A DNA stretch of 64,000 nt. Origin: Enterobacter sp. EA-1 (GTDB taxonomy: Bacteria > Pseudomonadota > Gammaproteobacteria > Enterobacterales > Enterobacteriaceae). This document shows positions 22,364 to 32,690 of this stretch, one piece after another. The number at the start of each line of letters is the position of its first letter. Within the stretch, counting starts at the first letter, position 1. The notes beneath the pieces are model-generated. The model did no database searches, was not told the origin of the DNA, and saw only the letters and a program-made list of their open reading frames with translations. The position numbers and the translations under genes were made by a program. The stretch covers positions 1,674,001 through 1,738,000 of the forward strand of contig CP025776.1 in the NCBI GenBank assembly GCA_002886105.1, read 5' to 3'.

Positions 22364-22442
22364 TTTACTCTGAGATCCAATTGGCAGACGCGGAGTGTAC
22401 GCCGCTACGGGATAAAAACACAGATCCTAAGGTGCGATTACC

Positions 22443-22601
22443 GTGAAAAAGCAAACCGTTATTTCAACCGACGTTATTAAAGCTGACCGGTGCTGACGTT
22501 TACGTGCTGAAGGCAAAAACGGCTTCAGCAAATTTGCATCAGCCAACGGTGAAATGTGCTGTACCTCTAAATTTTGCAACGAAAATTCAGAGATTTCTTG
22601 A
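22443..22601 (+). CDS. Candidate unannotated small protein upstream of fruB
   Basis: I do not recognise a family. GTG at 22443, preceded by AAGGTG at a good distance, opens VKKQTVISTDVIK. Removing one A near 22482 and adding one base near 22511 makes a continuous 52-codon frame. This frame includes LTGADVYVLKGKNGFSKFAS, then MCCTSKFCNENSEIS and a stop at 22601. The two changes cancel exactly, so start and stop are in the same frame. Four cysteines arranged as CC and C suggest metal or disulfide chemistry, which is inference. It could also be a leader sequence or chance. Confidence 0.4.
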
Positions 22602-22628
22602 TTGCTGAAGTAAAAGGTGAAGACTCAT

Positions 22629-22640
22629 TGAAACGTTTCA
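22629..22640. promoter_or_regulatory. Cra (FruR) operator, distal
   Basis: TGAAACGTTTCA is the perfect palindromic consensus for Cra, the fructose repressor. It lies about 90 bp upstream of fruB. It is relieved by fructose 1-phosphate or fructose 1,6-bisphosphate in E. coli. Confidence 0.9.
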
Positions 22641-22697
22641 GCGTCATCGCGTAATGTCTGAACCCGGGGGCGGTGACGCATCATTTCTCAAATTAGC

Positions 22698-22709
22698 TGA
22701 AACGATTCA
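22698..22709. promoter_or_regulatory. Cra (FruR) operator, proximal
   Basis: TGAAACGATTCA differs from the Cra consensus at one position and lies 20 bp upstream of the fruB ATG. Two such sites also precede fruBKA in E. coli. Confidence 0.85.
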
Positions 22710-22729
22710 ATTTCAGCAGGAGAGGTCAC

Positions 22730-23854
22730 ATGTTCCAGTTATCCGTTCAGGACATCCATCCCGGTCAGCAGGCCGGCAATAGAAGAGGCCATCCGCCAGA
22801 TCGCGGCTGCGCTGGCAGAAGCAGGCAACGTTGCTGACGGCTACGTCAACGGCATGCTGGCGCGCGAGCAGCAAACCTCCACCTATTTAGGCAACGGCAT
22901 CGCGATTCCACACGGCACCACGGATACCCGTGATCAGGTGCTGAAAAACCGGCGTAAAAGTGTTCCAGTTCCCGCAGGAGCATCCTGTGGAGCGAAGGAC
23001 AGGTTGCGTATGTTGCTATCGGTATTGCCGCCAGTTCTGATGAACACGGGCCTGCTGCGTCAGCTGACACATGTGCTGAGCGATGATTCCGTGGCCGAAC
23101 AGCTGCAATCTGCAACCACTGCTGAAGAGCTGCGTGCGCTGCTGATGGGTGAAAAACAGAGCGCTTCGCTGAAGCTGGATATTGAAACGCTGACCCTCGA
23201 TGTCGTTGCCAGCGATCTGGTGACTCTGCAGGCGCTGAACGCCGCACGTCTGAAAGAAGCCGGTGCGGTAGACGCCGCGTATGTTACCCGCGCTATTAAT
23301 GAACAACCGCTGAACCTTGGTCAGGGCATCTGGCTGAACGACAGTGCTGAAGGCAACCTGCTGAGCGCTGTTGCTGTAAGCCGCCGCCGCGCCGTTTGAC
23401 GTGAATGGTGAGCAGGCTGCGGTGCTGGTCAGCGTTGCGATGGCAGACGAACAGCCGGTCGCGGTGCTGAAGCGCCTGAGCGATCTGCTGCTGAGCAAAA
23501 AGCTGAACATCTGTTGAATGCTGACGCCGCGACGCTGCTGGCGCTGCTGACCAGTGATGATGCGATTGCCGACGATCTGCTGAGCGCAGAGTTTGTTGTC
23601 CGCAATGAGCACGGTCTGCATGCCCGTCCGGGCACCATGCTGGTGAACACCATCAAACAATTTAACAGTGAAATCACCGTTGCCAACTGGACGGTACCGG
23701 GAAACCAGCCAATGGTCGCAGCCTGATGAAAGTGGTTGCGCTGGGCGTGAAGAAAGGTCACCGCCTGCGTTTCACTGCACAAGGGGATGATGCTGAACAA
23801 GCGCTGAAAGCGATTGGCGAAGCAATTGCCGCAGGTTTGGGAGAGGGCGCATAA
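22730..23854 (+). CDS. fruB: FruB fructose-specific PTS EIIA-HPr (FPr) fusion
   Basis: This multiphosphoryl transfer protein passes phosphate from enzyme I to FruA. The N-terminal EIIA domain contains the phosphorylated His in [18 protein letters not shown] central linker contains [17 protein letters not shown]. The C-terminal HPr-like domain carries its active His in [14 protein letters not shown]. It ends [12 protein letters not shown]. Four or more frame changes are present (near 22770, 22955, 23385 and 23690). The ATG has an AGGAGAGG site, and the TAA directly abuts the fruK ATG. Confidence 0.94.
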
Positions 23855-24796
23855 ATGAGCAGACGTGTTGCTACCATTACGCTTAATCCGGCCTATGATC
23901 TGGTGGGGTATACCCCTGAAATTGAACGCGGTGAAGTGAACTCGGTCCGTACGACGGGCCTGCACGCCGCCGGTAAAGGCATCAACGTTGCGAAAGTGCT
24001 GAAAGATCTCGGCATCGACGTGACCGTTGGCGGTTTCCTTGGCAAAGATAACCGGGGACGGATTCCAGCAGTTGTTCAGCGAGCTGGGCATTGCCAACCG
24101 TTTCCCGGTGTGGTGCAGGGGCGTACCCGCATCAACGTCAAGCTGACGGAAAAAGATGGCGAAGTCACCGACCTGAATTTCTCCGGTTTTGGAAGTGACG
24201 CCGACCGACTGGGAACGTTTTGTTGCCGACTCGCTGACTGGCTGGGTCAGTTCGATATGGTCTGCGTGAGCGGCAGTCTGCCGTCTGGCGTCAGCCCGGA
24301 AGCCTTACCGACTGGATGACGCGCCTGCGTAGCCAGTGCCCATGCATTATTTTGACAGCAGCCGCGAAGCGCTGGTAGCCAGTTTGAAAGCCGCGCCGTG
24401 GCTGGTGAAACCGAACCGCCGTGAACTGGAAATCTGGGCGGGTCGTAAGTTGCCGGAATTGAAGGATGTCATTGGAAGCCGCTCATGGGCTTCGCGAACA
24501 GGGTATCGCCCATGTGGTGATCTCTCTGGGGAGCAGAAGGGGCGTTGTGGGTTAACGCTTCGGGCGAATGGATCGCCAAACCGCCGTCAATGGAAGTGGT
24601 AAGCACCGTTGGCGCAGGGGATTCGATGGTCGGTGGTCTGATTTATGGTCTGCTGATGCGTGAATCCAGTGAACATACGTTACGCACGGCCACTGCTGTT
24701 GCTGCACTGGCGGTCAGTCAGAGTAACGTAGGTATTACCGATCGTACCCAGTTAGCCGCGATGATGGCGCGAGTTGACTTAAAACCCTTCAACTAA
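23855..24796 (+). CDS. fruK: FruK 1-phosphofructokinase
   Basis: This PfkB-family kinase phosphorylates fructose 1-phosphate to fructose 1,6-bisphosphate. It starts MSRRVATITLNPAYDLVGYT. The sugar-binding block is GLHAAGKGINVAKVLKDLGI, and the catalytic/anion-hole motif is GAGDSMVGGLIYG near residue 250. It ends MARVDLKPFN at about 312 residues. Frame changes occur near 24060, 24190, 24310, 24480 and 24530. It starts immediately after the fruB stop. Confidence 0.94.
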
Positions 24797-24812
24797 CAGC
24801 AGGAGAGGCATA

Positions 24813-26500
24813 ATGAAAACGCTGCTGATAATAGATTCCGAACTTGGGCAGGCTCGCGCTTATATGGCGAAGACCTTGCTGGGCGCGGCTGCGCAGAGCG
24901 CAAATCTGCAATTCATCGATAACCGGCGAAGCGGAACTGGCTATCGTTTTGGGCAGCCGGTGCCGAATGACAGTGCACTGAGTGGGAAAAAGTCTGGCTG
25001 GGCGATATTAATCGCGCAGTGGCGCACCCTGAGCTGTTCCTGAGCGAAGCGAAAAATCACGCGAAGCCCTACACAGCACCGGTGGCCGCTACTGCGGCGG
25101 CGACCAATGGTCCAAAACGCATTGTTGCTATTACTGCCTGTCCGACAGGGGTAGCGCACACCTTTATGGCGGCGGAAGCGATCGAAACCGAAGCGAAAAA
25201 ACGCGGCTGGTGGGTGAAAGTGGAAACCCGCGGTTCCGTAGGTGCGGGCAACGCCATCACGCCGGAAGAAGTGGCGCAAGCCGATCTGGTGATTGTGGCG
25301 GCGGATATCGAAGTGGACTGGCGAAATTCGCGGGTAAACCGATGTACCGCACCACTACCGGCTTTGGCGCTGAAGAAAACCCGAGAACTGGACAAAGCCG
25401 TAGCGGAAGCCAAAACGTACCAACCGACCGGCAAAGCGCAGGCTGGAAGCAACAGAAACTAAACAAGAGAGCGCTGGCGCATACCGCCATCTGCTGACGG
25501 GCGTCTCCTACATGCTGCCGATGGTGGTGGCGGGTGGTTTGTTGATTGCCCTCTCGTTCGCCTTTGGTATCACGGCGTTTAAAGAAGAAGGTACGCTGGC
25601 GGCTGCGCTGATGAAAATCGGTGGGGGTTCTGCATTCGCCCTGATGGTGCCGGTGCTGGCGGGTTACATCGCGTTCTCCATTGCTGACCGTCCGGGTCTG
25701 ACGCCGGGTCTTATCGGCGGCATGCTGGCAGTGAGCACCGGTTCCGGCTTTATTGGCGGTATTATTGCTGGCTTCCTCGCAGGTTACATTGCGAAAGCCA
25801 TCAGCAAAAACGTCAAGCTGCCGCCGAGTATGGAAGCGCTGAAACCGATTCTGATCATTCCGTTGTTCTCCAGCCTGATTGTCGGTCTGGCGATGATCTA
25901 CCTGATCGGTACGCCGGTTGCGAAAATCCTCGCAGGTTTGACCTCCGGCTGCAAACCATGGGCACGGCTAACGCAGTCCTGCTGGGCGCAATCCTCGGCG
26001 GTATGATGTGTACCGACATGGGCGGCCCGGTGAACAAAGCGGCGTACGCGTTTGGTGTCGGCCTGCTGAGTACCCAGACTTACGCACCGATGGCGGCGAT
26101 TATGGCTGCCGGTATGGTACCGCCGCTGGCAATGGGTCTGGCGACTCTGGTTGCACGCAACAAGTTCGACAAAGGTCAGCGTGAAGGTGGTAAAGCCGCA
26201 CTGGTTCTCGGTCTGTGCTTTATCTCTGAAGGCGCGATTCCGTTTGCCGCCCGTGACCCGATGCGCGTTATCCCGTGCTGTATCGCCGGTGGTGCGCTGA
26301 CAGGCGCTATCTCGATGGCGATTGGCGCGAAACTGATGGCGCCGCACGGTGGTCTGTTCGTCCTGCTGATCCCGGGTGCGATTACCCCCGGTGGTGGGCT
26401 ACCTGCTCTCTATCGTTGCAGGTACGCTGCTGGCGGGTCTGGTGTATGCCTTCCTGGGAAACGTCCGGAAACAGAAGCAGTGGTCGCAAAAGCTGCGTAA
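24813..26500 (+). CDS. fruA: FruA fructose PTS EIIB'BC permease
   Basis: This membrane component of the fructose PTS imports fructose as fructose 1-phosphate. It has a degenerate N-terminal EIIB' domain, then the active EIIB domain with its phosphorylated Cys in [20 protein letters not shown]. The large EIIC membrane domain follows ([59 protein letters not shown]). An AGGAGAGG site precedes the ATG. Frame changes fall near 24930, 25320, 25440, 25950 and 26395. It ends EAVVAKAA and is followed by a terminator. Confidence 0.94.
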
Positions 26501-26529
26501 TACAGTGTCAGTACCGGGGGATATCAGAA

Positions 26530-26554
26530 GGGCCGCATTTGCGGCCCTTTTTTT
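26530..26554 (+). terminator. Terminator of fruBKA
   Basis: GGGCCGC-ATTT-GCGGCCC followed by seven Ts starts 30 bp after fruA. The T run reaches into the 3' end of the convergent nfo gene. Confidence 0.92.
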
Positions 26555-27411
26555 ATGCTGCGGCGTCGGCGGTTTGTTGCGCTTTCAGCCGCGATCTCTT
26601 CTGCCCAGATATCCGGGTTAATGGTTTCCCAGAATCAGGGGAATACCGTCAAAACGGCTGTCCTGCATAATCCAGCGAAACGCATCGTGGCCGATATTGC
26701 CCTCGCCGAGCGAGTGATGGCGGTCAACACGACTGCCGAAGGTGCTTTTCGCATCATTCAGATGCATTCCACGGAGATAGTTGAAACCCACCACGCGGTC
26801 GAATTCAGCAAACGTCTCAGCGGTGGCTTTCGCAGTACGTAAATCATACCCGGCGGCAAAAGCGTGGCAGGTATCAATGCAGACGCCAACGCGGGATTTG
26901 TCTTCCACGCCATCAATGATGGCCGCCAGATGTTCAAAGCGGAAGCCCAGATTGCTGCCCCCGGCCTGCGGTGTTTTCGATCACGGCGGTGACGCCTTCG
27001 GTTTGCGCCAGCGCGATGTTGATCGACTCGGCAATCCGCGCCAGACACTCCTCTTCCGGGGATCTGCATCAGGTGGCTGCCGGGGGTGGAAGTTCAGCAA
27101 CGTCAGCCCCAGTTGCTGGCAGCGCGTCAGCTCATCAACAAACGCGTCACGGGATTTTTCCAGCGCATCGGCGACCGGGTGCCCAAGGTTTATCAGGTAG
27201 CTGTCGTGCGGCAGGATCTGGCCCGGTTTGAAATGGTATTTTCGCAGGCGGCTTTGAACTCATCAATGGTTTCTGTACTCAGCGGTGCAGCGCGCCACTG
27301 ACGCTGATTCTTGGTAAAGAGCGCAAACGCGGTCGCGTCGATTTCGGCGGCGCGGATGGCGGCATTCGCCACTCCACCTGAGGCGCTCACATGCGCACCA
27401 ATGTATTTCAT
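26553..27411 (-). CDS. nfo: Endonuclease IV (Nfo)
   Basis: This zinc-dependent AP endonuclease repairs abasic sites and oxidised 3' ends. It starts [20 protein letters not shown]. Metal-binding blocks are [52 protein letters not shown] and the final glutamate region [14 protein letters not shown]. The end is TADAAA, with stop at 26553. The 859-bp length is one base over the 285-residue E. coli protein, despite several frame changes. Confidence 0.94.
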
Positions 27412-27480
27412 AAAAACTCCTTAAAACCCGCCGGGGAAAGAAGCCATCATAGCGGGTCTGCAGGAAAGGGATGTAGTGGT

Positions 27481-28530
27481 TTATGCCATCAGATGGTGAA
27501 CAGCCAGGGTTTATCGCGCCGCCGCCAACGATCAACCAGATAAACAGCACCAGCCCCAATGCCAGCGGTTTCGCCCCCGGCGTTTTTCAGTGCGCTGATG
27601 TGGGTGGTCAGCCCCAGCGCCGCCATCGCCATCGCCAACAGTAAGGTGTCCAGTGTGTTAAGCGCACCGGATTAGCGCGGAGGGTAGCAGGTGAAATGAG
27701 TTAAAACAGGCGACAGCAACAAAGCCCAGCGCAAACCACGGGATCGTGAGTTTACTTTTCGCTTCGCCGGTGTGCGGGCTGAGTTGTTTAACGCGGGCCG
27801 CCAGCAGCAATAAAAGGGGCCAGCATCATAACCCGCAGCATTTTGGCGATCACCGCCGCATTTTCAGCTTCCGGGCTGATAGCATGCCCGGCGGCGACGA
27901 CCTGAGCGACTTCGTGCACCGTGGAACCTATCCAGATCCCGTAAGTTTCCGGGCTGAACCAATGCGCCAGCAGGGGATAAAGCGCCGGGTAGATAAAGAT
28001 CGCCAGCGTCCCGAATATCACCACCGTGGCGACGGCAACCGTCACTTTGCTGGACTCGGCCTTCACCACCGGTTCCGTTGCCAGCACGGCCGCTGCGCCG
28101 CAGATACTGCTGCCCGCGCCAATAAGCCAACTGGTTTTTTATCCAGCCTGAAGAGACGTTGCCCCAGTACGCAGGCCAGCAAGAAGGTGCCGGACAGCGT
28201 CAGCACATCGATGACGATCCCGCTGACGCCCACTTCTGCGATTTGCGAAAAGGTCAAACGGAAGCCATAAAGAATAATACCCAGCCGCAGTAGATGCTGT
28301 TTGGCGAACAACACGCCGCTATCGCATGAACGATGCAGGTGCGGGTAAAGCGTATTGCCCACGACCATGCCGAGCAGGATCGCCAGCGTCAGTGCACTGA
28401 AACCGATGCCGGCAATCGCCGGAAAGTGGCCGAGCCAGAGAGCCGCGCCGGTGATAAGCATGCTGAGCAGCAGTCCAGGGGCGGTGCGCCATGCAGGATG
28501 GCGCGCAGTATGTAGTGTGATTTCTGTCAT
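27481..28530 (-). CDS. yeiH: YeiH family (UPF0324) putative membrane transporter
   Basis: This polytopic membrane protein of about 349 residues belongs to the YeiH/UPF0324 family, proposed to be a sulfate-type exporter; the substrate is unproven. It starts [15 protein letters not shown]. Blocks are [59 protein letters not shown]-type sequence around 28100, and [16 protein letters not shown]. The end reads NLAVHHLMA after removing an extra C near 27513. The length matches E. coli exactly. It diverges from its probable regulator yeiE. Confidence 0.92.
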
Positions 28531-28583
28531 AACCTTCTCCTTTCAATGGAGAAAAGGGTACGGCGGACTGGCTTAAAGGTAAA

Positions 28584-28607
28584 ATTGATTATATATTTAT
28601 AATCAAT
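28584..28607. promoter_or_regulatory. AT-rich palindrome between yeiH and yeiE, probable YeiE site
   Basis: Two perfect 10-bp arms (ATTGATTATA / TATAATCAAT) separated by 4 bp lie in the 103-bp divergent gap, 27 bp before the yeiE ATG. LysR proteins bind T-N11-A palindromes of this form, so autoregulation and control of yeiH are likely, by inference. Confidence 0.6.
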
Positions 28608-28633
28608 CTTTATAAGTGGTAAGTGACCTCTCT

Positions 28634-29501
28634 ATGCATATTACTTTGCGTCAGCTTGAAGTCTTTGCTGAAGTGCTGAAAAGCGGCTCCACCACCCAGT
28701 GCCTCACAGCGGCTGGCGCTCTCCCAGTCGGCGGTAAGCGCAGCGCTCACCGACCCTGGAAGGCCAGTTGGGCGTGCAGTTATTCGATCGCGTCGGTAAA
28801 CGACTGGTGGTCAATGAGCACGGTCGGCTGCTCTATCCCAAAGCGCTGGCGGCGCTGGAGCAGGCAACGGAAATAGAGCAACTCTTTCGTGAAGACAATG
28901 GCGCGCTGCGCGTGTTTGCCAGTAGCACCATTGGCAATTACATTCTGCCTGAAGTGATTGCCCGCTACCGTCGGGATTTTCCTGAATTACCGCTGGAGCT
29001 GAGCGTGGGTAACAGTCAGGATGTGATCAATGCCGTGGCGGATTTTCGCGTGGACATCGGCCTGATTGAAGGGCCGTGCCACACCGCGGAAATCATTGCT
29101 GAACTCGGCTTGAGGATGAGCTGGTGGTATTCGCTCCCCTTCCGCACCGCTGTTGCAGAGCGAGGTCACGCTGGAGCGACTGGCTGCGGCACCGTGGATC
29201 CTGCGTGAACGTGGCTCCGGCACCCGCGAAATTGTCGACTATTTACTGTTGTCGCATTTGCCGCAGTTTCATCTTGGCATGGAGCTGGGCAACTCCGAAG
29301 CCATTAAGCACGCGGTTCGCCACGGTCTGGGCATCAGTTGTCTCTCCCGTCGGGTTATTGCTGAGCAACTGGATACTGGCACGCTGGTGGAAGTCCCGAT
29401 CCCGCTACCCCGCCCCCGGTGCGCACCTTGTGGCGCATTCATCACCGGCAAAACACCTTTCCAGTGCGCTGAACCGCTTTATTCGCTACTGCGCCATCTG
29501 A
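28634..29501 (+). CDS. yeiE: YeiE LysR-family regulator
   Basis: This LysR-type regulator has about 290 residues; in enterobacteria it has been tied to iron and sulfite responses. It starts [20 protein letters not shown], with a winged helix-turn-helix ([20 protein letters not shown] after correction) and [20 protein letters not shown]. The effector domain includes [20 protein letters not shown] and [20 protein letters not shown]. The correct end is [10 protein letters not shown] at 29501; without correction, a frame change near 29420 gives a longer false tail. It is divergent from yeiH. Confidence 0.92.
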
Positions 29502-29676
29502 TTGCACCATCATCATGCGTCTGCACCGTTTCAGGAGCAGACGCAGCGATGAAACTATCGATTCATCCTGAAACTCCACGAATAACGCGCGCTGAGCGCG
29601 ATATATCGCATTGGCACATTAGTTGCAAAAAGTGATTCAAAGAATCTTTTGTTTCATTAGCGATGAGGTGTTGACG

Positions 29677-30464
29677 ATGAAAAAGTGGATGATGGCGGCA
29701 GCCGGTGCGGCATAATGATGACATGCGCCGGGCAGGCGCTGGCGGATCAGTTGCAGGATATTCAGAAACGCGGCGTATTGCGCGTCGCCGTACCCCGTGG
29801 ATTTTCCGCCGTTTGGCTCGGTGGGCACGGATCTGAAACCCCGAGGGTTACGACATTGATATGGCGGAATACTCCGGCGAAGGGCATGAAAGTAAAACTG
29901 CAACTGGTGCCGGTCACCAGCGCTAACCGCGTTCCTTACCTGCAAACGAACAAAGTCGATCTGGTCATCTCAAGTCTTGGGAAAAACGCCGAACGTGAAA
30001 AAGTGATCGACTTCAGCCGGGCGTACGCGCCGTTCTTCCTCGGGGTATTTGGTCCGAAGGAGGCCACATTACCTGATGCGAAAGCATTGAGCGGCAAATC
30101 CATCGGCGTGACCCGCGGCGCGGTTGAAGATATGGTATTGACCGATATCGCCCCGAAAGACGCGGACGTGAAACGCTACGAAGACAACAACACCACGCTG
30201 TCGGCGTACATGTCCGGGCAGGTGCAGTACCTTGCCACCGGGAACGTGGTCGTTGCCGCTATCGCGCGTCAGAACCCACAAAAAGCCCCGGTCAGCCAGT
30301 TTATGCTGAAAGACTCGCCGTGCTACATCGGGCTGATGAAAAACGAACCGGCGCTGAAAGCTGAAGTCGATAAGCTGGTGGATCAGGCGCTGAAAGATGG
30401 CTCACTGAACACCCTGTCGCAGAAATGGATGCAGGCACCGTTACCGGCCAACTTCGGCGCATAA
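29677..30464 (+). CDS. Periplasmic amino-acid-binding protein of an ABC importer
   Basis: This is a type-3 solute-binding protein (SBP_bac_3) with a signal peptide (MKKWMMAAAGA, cleaved near AGQALADQ). The ligand domain includes LQDIQKRGVLRVAVP, LVPVTSANRVPYLQTNKVDL, EREKVIDFSRAYAPFFLGVF and GVTRGAVEDMVLTDI. The length of about 262 residues fits the family. Frame is lost within the signal peptide (29711) and near 29810-29870. The ligand cannot be named; the family fits polar amino acids. It is the first of four genes with tight spacing. Confidence 0.85.
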
Positions 30465-30468
30465 ACGC

Positions 30469-31134
30469 ATGACGACCTCGCTTGATTTCGCTGCGCTCTG
30501 GCCTTTCTGGCCGGAGCTGCTGGCCGGATTGTGGACCACCCTGACGCTCACCGCGCTGGCGACGGTAGGCGGTGTGTCGCTGGGGATTGTCGGCGCAGCC
30601 CTGCGCAGTGGAAAACCCGGCCTGCTGAGCACGCTATGGGGCGCGTATGTGGAGTTGATCCGCAATACGCCGTTTGTGGTGCAACTGTTCTTTATTGTGT
30701 TTGGCTTGCCCAGCCTTGGGGTGAAACTGACCGCCGGGGAAGCGGCGCTGATCGCCATGCTGGTTAACCTCGGCGCGTATAGCACGGAGATTATTCGCGC
30801 CGGGATCCGAGTCACGCCGAAAGGGCAGTGGGAAGCAGCGCGTGTGCTGGGGCTGAACAAATCCCAGACCTTTTGCGGGTGATCCTGCCGCCCTCCCTGA
30901 AGCGCATTTACCCGGCGCTGGTCAGCCAGTGCATTATCGTGATGCTCGGTTCTGTCGGTGGTCTCGCAAGTCTCTTATGAAGAGCTGACTTTTATGGCCA
31001 ACCCTGATCCAGTCGCGCACGTTTTTAAGTTTTGAAGTCTATTTCGTCACCACATTGCTGTATCTGGCGCTTTCGCTGCTGATGCGCCGGTGTTGCTGGC
31101 GATTGGCCGTAAATGGTTAGGGAGCGAGGGCTGA
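30469..31134 (+). CDS. Amino-acid ABC importer permease 1 (HisMQ type)
   Basis: This inner-membrane permease has about 220 residues. It starts MTTSLDFAALWPFWPELLAG and shows the GlnP/HisM hallmark YVELIRNTPFVVQLFFIVFG. The EAA loop reads EIIRAGIRVTPKGQWEAARVLGL. A frame change near 30871 moves it into LRVILPPSLKRIYPALVSQC, and others follow at 30961-31090. Its TGA overlaps the ATG of the next permease. It begins 5 bp after the binding-protein gene. Confidence 0.86.
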
Positions 31135-31788
31135 TGAGTACCTTTACCGACTGGGATATTCTGCGCAATCTGCTGCTGGCGGCGCGCTGGACGGTGCTGC
31201 TGTCGCTGATTGCTTTTCTGTGCGGCACGCTGGTCACGCTGCCGCTGCTGGTACTACGCATTAGCCGCTGGGGTTGGCCAAAACGCCTGATCAGCGGTTA
31301 TGCCGCGCTGTTTCAGGGCACGCCGTTGCTGATGCAGTTGTTCCTCGCTTTTTCGGTCTGGCGCTGTTCGGTATCGACGTAAGCGCATGGACCGCCGCTA
31401 CGCTGGCGCTCACGTTGTTTACCAGCGCGTTTCTGCTTGATATCTGGTACGGCAGTATCAAAGCCCTGCCGAAAGGGCAGTGGGAAGCTTGCCGCTGCAC
31501 GGGTTTAAGCTTCGGGCAGACGTTATTTCGCGTGGTTGCACCGCAGGCCATACGCATTGCCATTGCGCCTACGGTGGGCTTTTCCGTACAGGTGATCAAG
31601 GGCACGGCGCTGGCCTCTATCATCGGCTTTGTTGAGTTAACCAAAGCCGGGACGATGCTGAATAACGTGACCTTCGCCCCGTTTAAAGTCTTTGGCTGGT
31701 TGCGCTAGGCTACTTCCTGCTGTGTTATCCGCTGTCGCGCTACAGCCGTTATCTGGAGAAAAAATTCCATGCCGCTCATCACCATTAA
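31134..31788 (+). CDS. Amino-acid ABC importer permease 2 (HisMQ type)
   Basis: This is the second permease subunit, about 217 residues. It starts MSTFTDWDILRNLLLAARWT and has the hallmark YAALFQGTPLLMQLFLAF and the EAA loop SIKALPKGQWEACRCTGLSF. Frame changes fall near 31352 and 31700. After the second, the end [11 protein letters not shown] runs 20 bp into the ATPase gene. Overlaps at both ends indicate a single transcription and translation unit. Confidence 0.85.
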
Positions 31789-32509
31789 TGATGTTCAGAA
31801 ATATTATGGCGACAACCACGTATTAAAAGGCGTAAGCACCGGATATCGAAATGGGCGAAGTGGTGTCGATTATTGGCCGCAGCGGCTCTGGCAAAAGCAC
31901 ATTATTACGTTGTATGAATGGGCTGGAAGGTTACCGAGGATGGCAGCATTAAGCTCGGCGGTATGACGGTCACCGACAGAGAATCTCAGGCGCGGGAAAT
32001 CAGCCGTTCTGTGGGCATGGTGTTTCAAAGCTTCAACCTGTTTCCGCATATGACCGCGCTGGAGAATGTAATGCTGGCGCCGCGCCGGGTATTGAAAATG
32101 CCTGCCGATGAGTGCCGTAAGCTGGCCACTGAAATGCTGGAAAAAGTAGGGCTGGGCGAGCGTATTGATTACTACCCGGCGAACCTCTCGGGCGGGCAAC
32201 AGCAGCGTGTGGCGATTGCCCGTGCGTTGGCGATGAAACCGAAGGTTTTGCTGTGCGATGAAATTACCTCTGCGCTGGATCCGGAACTGGTCGGCGAGGT
32301 ACTGCGCGTGCTCGAGCAGCTTGCCGCCGAAGGGATGACGCTGATCCTCGTCACGCATGAAATGAATTTCGCCCGTGAAGTGGGCGACCGCGTGGTGTTT
32401 ATGCATCAGGGCAAAGTCTGGGGAGCAGGGGGAGAGTAAGTCCTTCTTTACGCAACCCCGTACGCCGGAACTGCAACAGTTTATCGCCTCGGTTCGTGGT
32501 CTGGATTGA
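31769..32509 (+). CDS. Amino-acid ABC importer ATPase (HisP/GlnQ type)
   Basis: This is the ABC ATPase of a polar amino-acid importer, about 246 residues. It starts [21 protein letters not shown]. Walker A (GRSGSGKST, near 31880) is restored after a frame change at 31840. Q-loop [18 protein letters not shown], signature [17 protein letters not shown], Walker [15 protein letters not shown] and H-loop LVTHEM are all present. The C-terminus reads [18 protein letters not shown] after a shift near 32420. A terminator follows, closing the operon. Confidence 0.9.
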
Positions 32510-32515
32510 TCCCCC

Positions 32516-32543
32516 CGCTCCCGCAGGCCTGCGGGAGCGTGTT
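32516..32543 (+). terminator. Terminator of the amino-acid ABC operon
   Basis: A perfect 24-bp palindrome with the arms CGCTCCCGCAGG and CCTGCGGGAGCG, followed by TGTTTAT, starts 7 bp after the ATPase stop. Confidence 0.75.
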
Positions 32544-32690
32544 TATATCCTCGCAGCATCACCCAGTCACTGCTTTACTTATAATTCGCTGCCTATCATG
32601 AAGGTCTCTAATAACAGACGTTTTATGCCAGAAGGGCTGCGTTTCGTTTGCTACAATCGCGCCTCATTTTTGGATGGATAGCTTTTTCTT

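Noticed and set aside
23016-24097. Long minus-strand frames opposite fruB and fruK (214 and 222 codons)
   Set aside because: Both are shadows of conserved plus-strand genes with clear PTS and PfkB motifs.
29502-29635. Longer yeiE C-terminus to 29635
   Set aside because: It arises from a frame change near 29420; the family-like end [10 protein letters not shown] is in another frame and stops at 29501.
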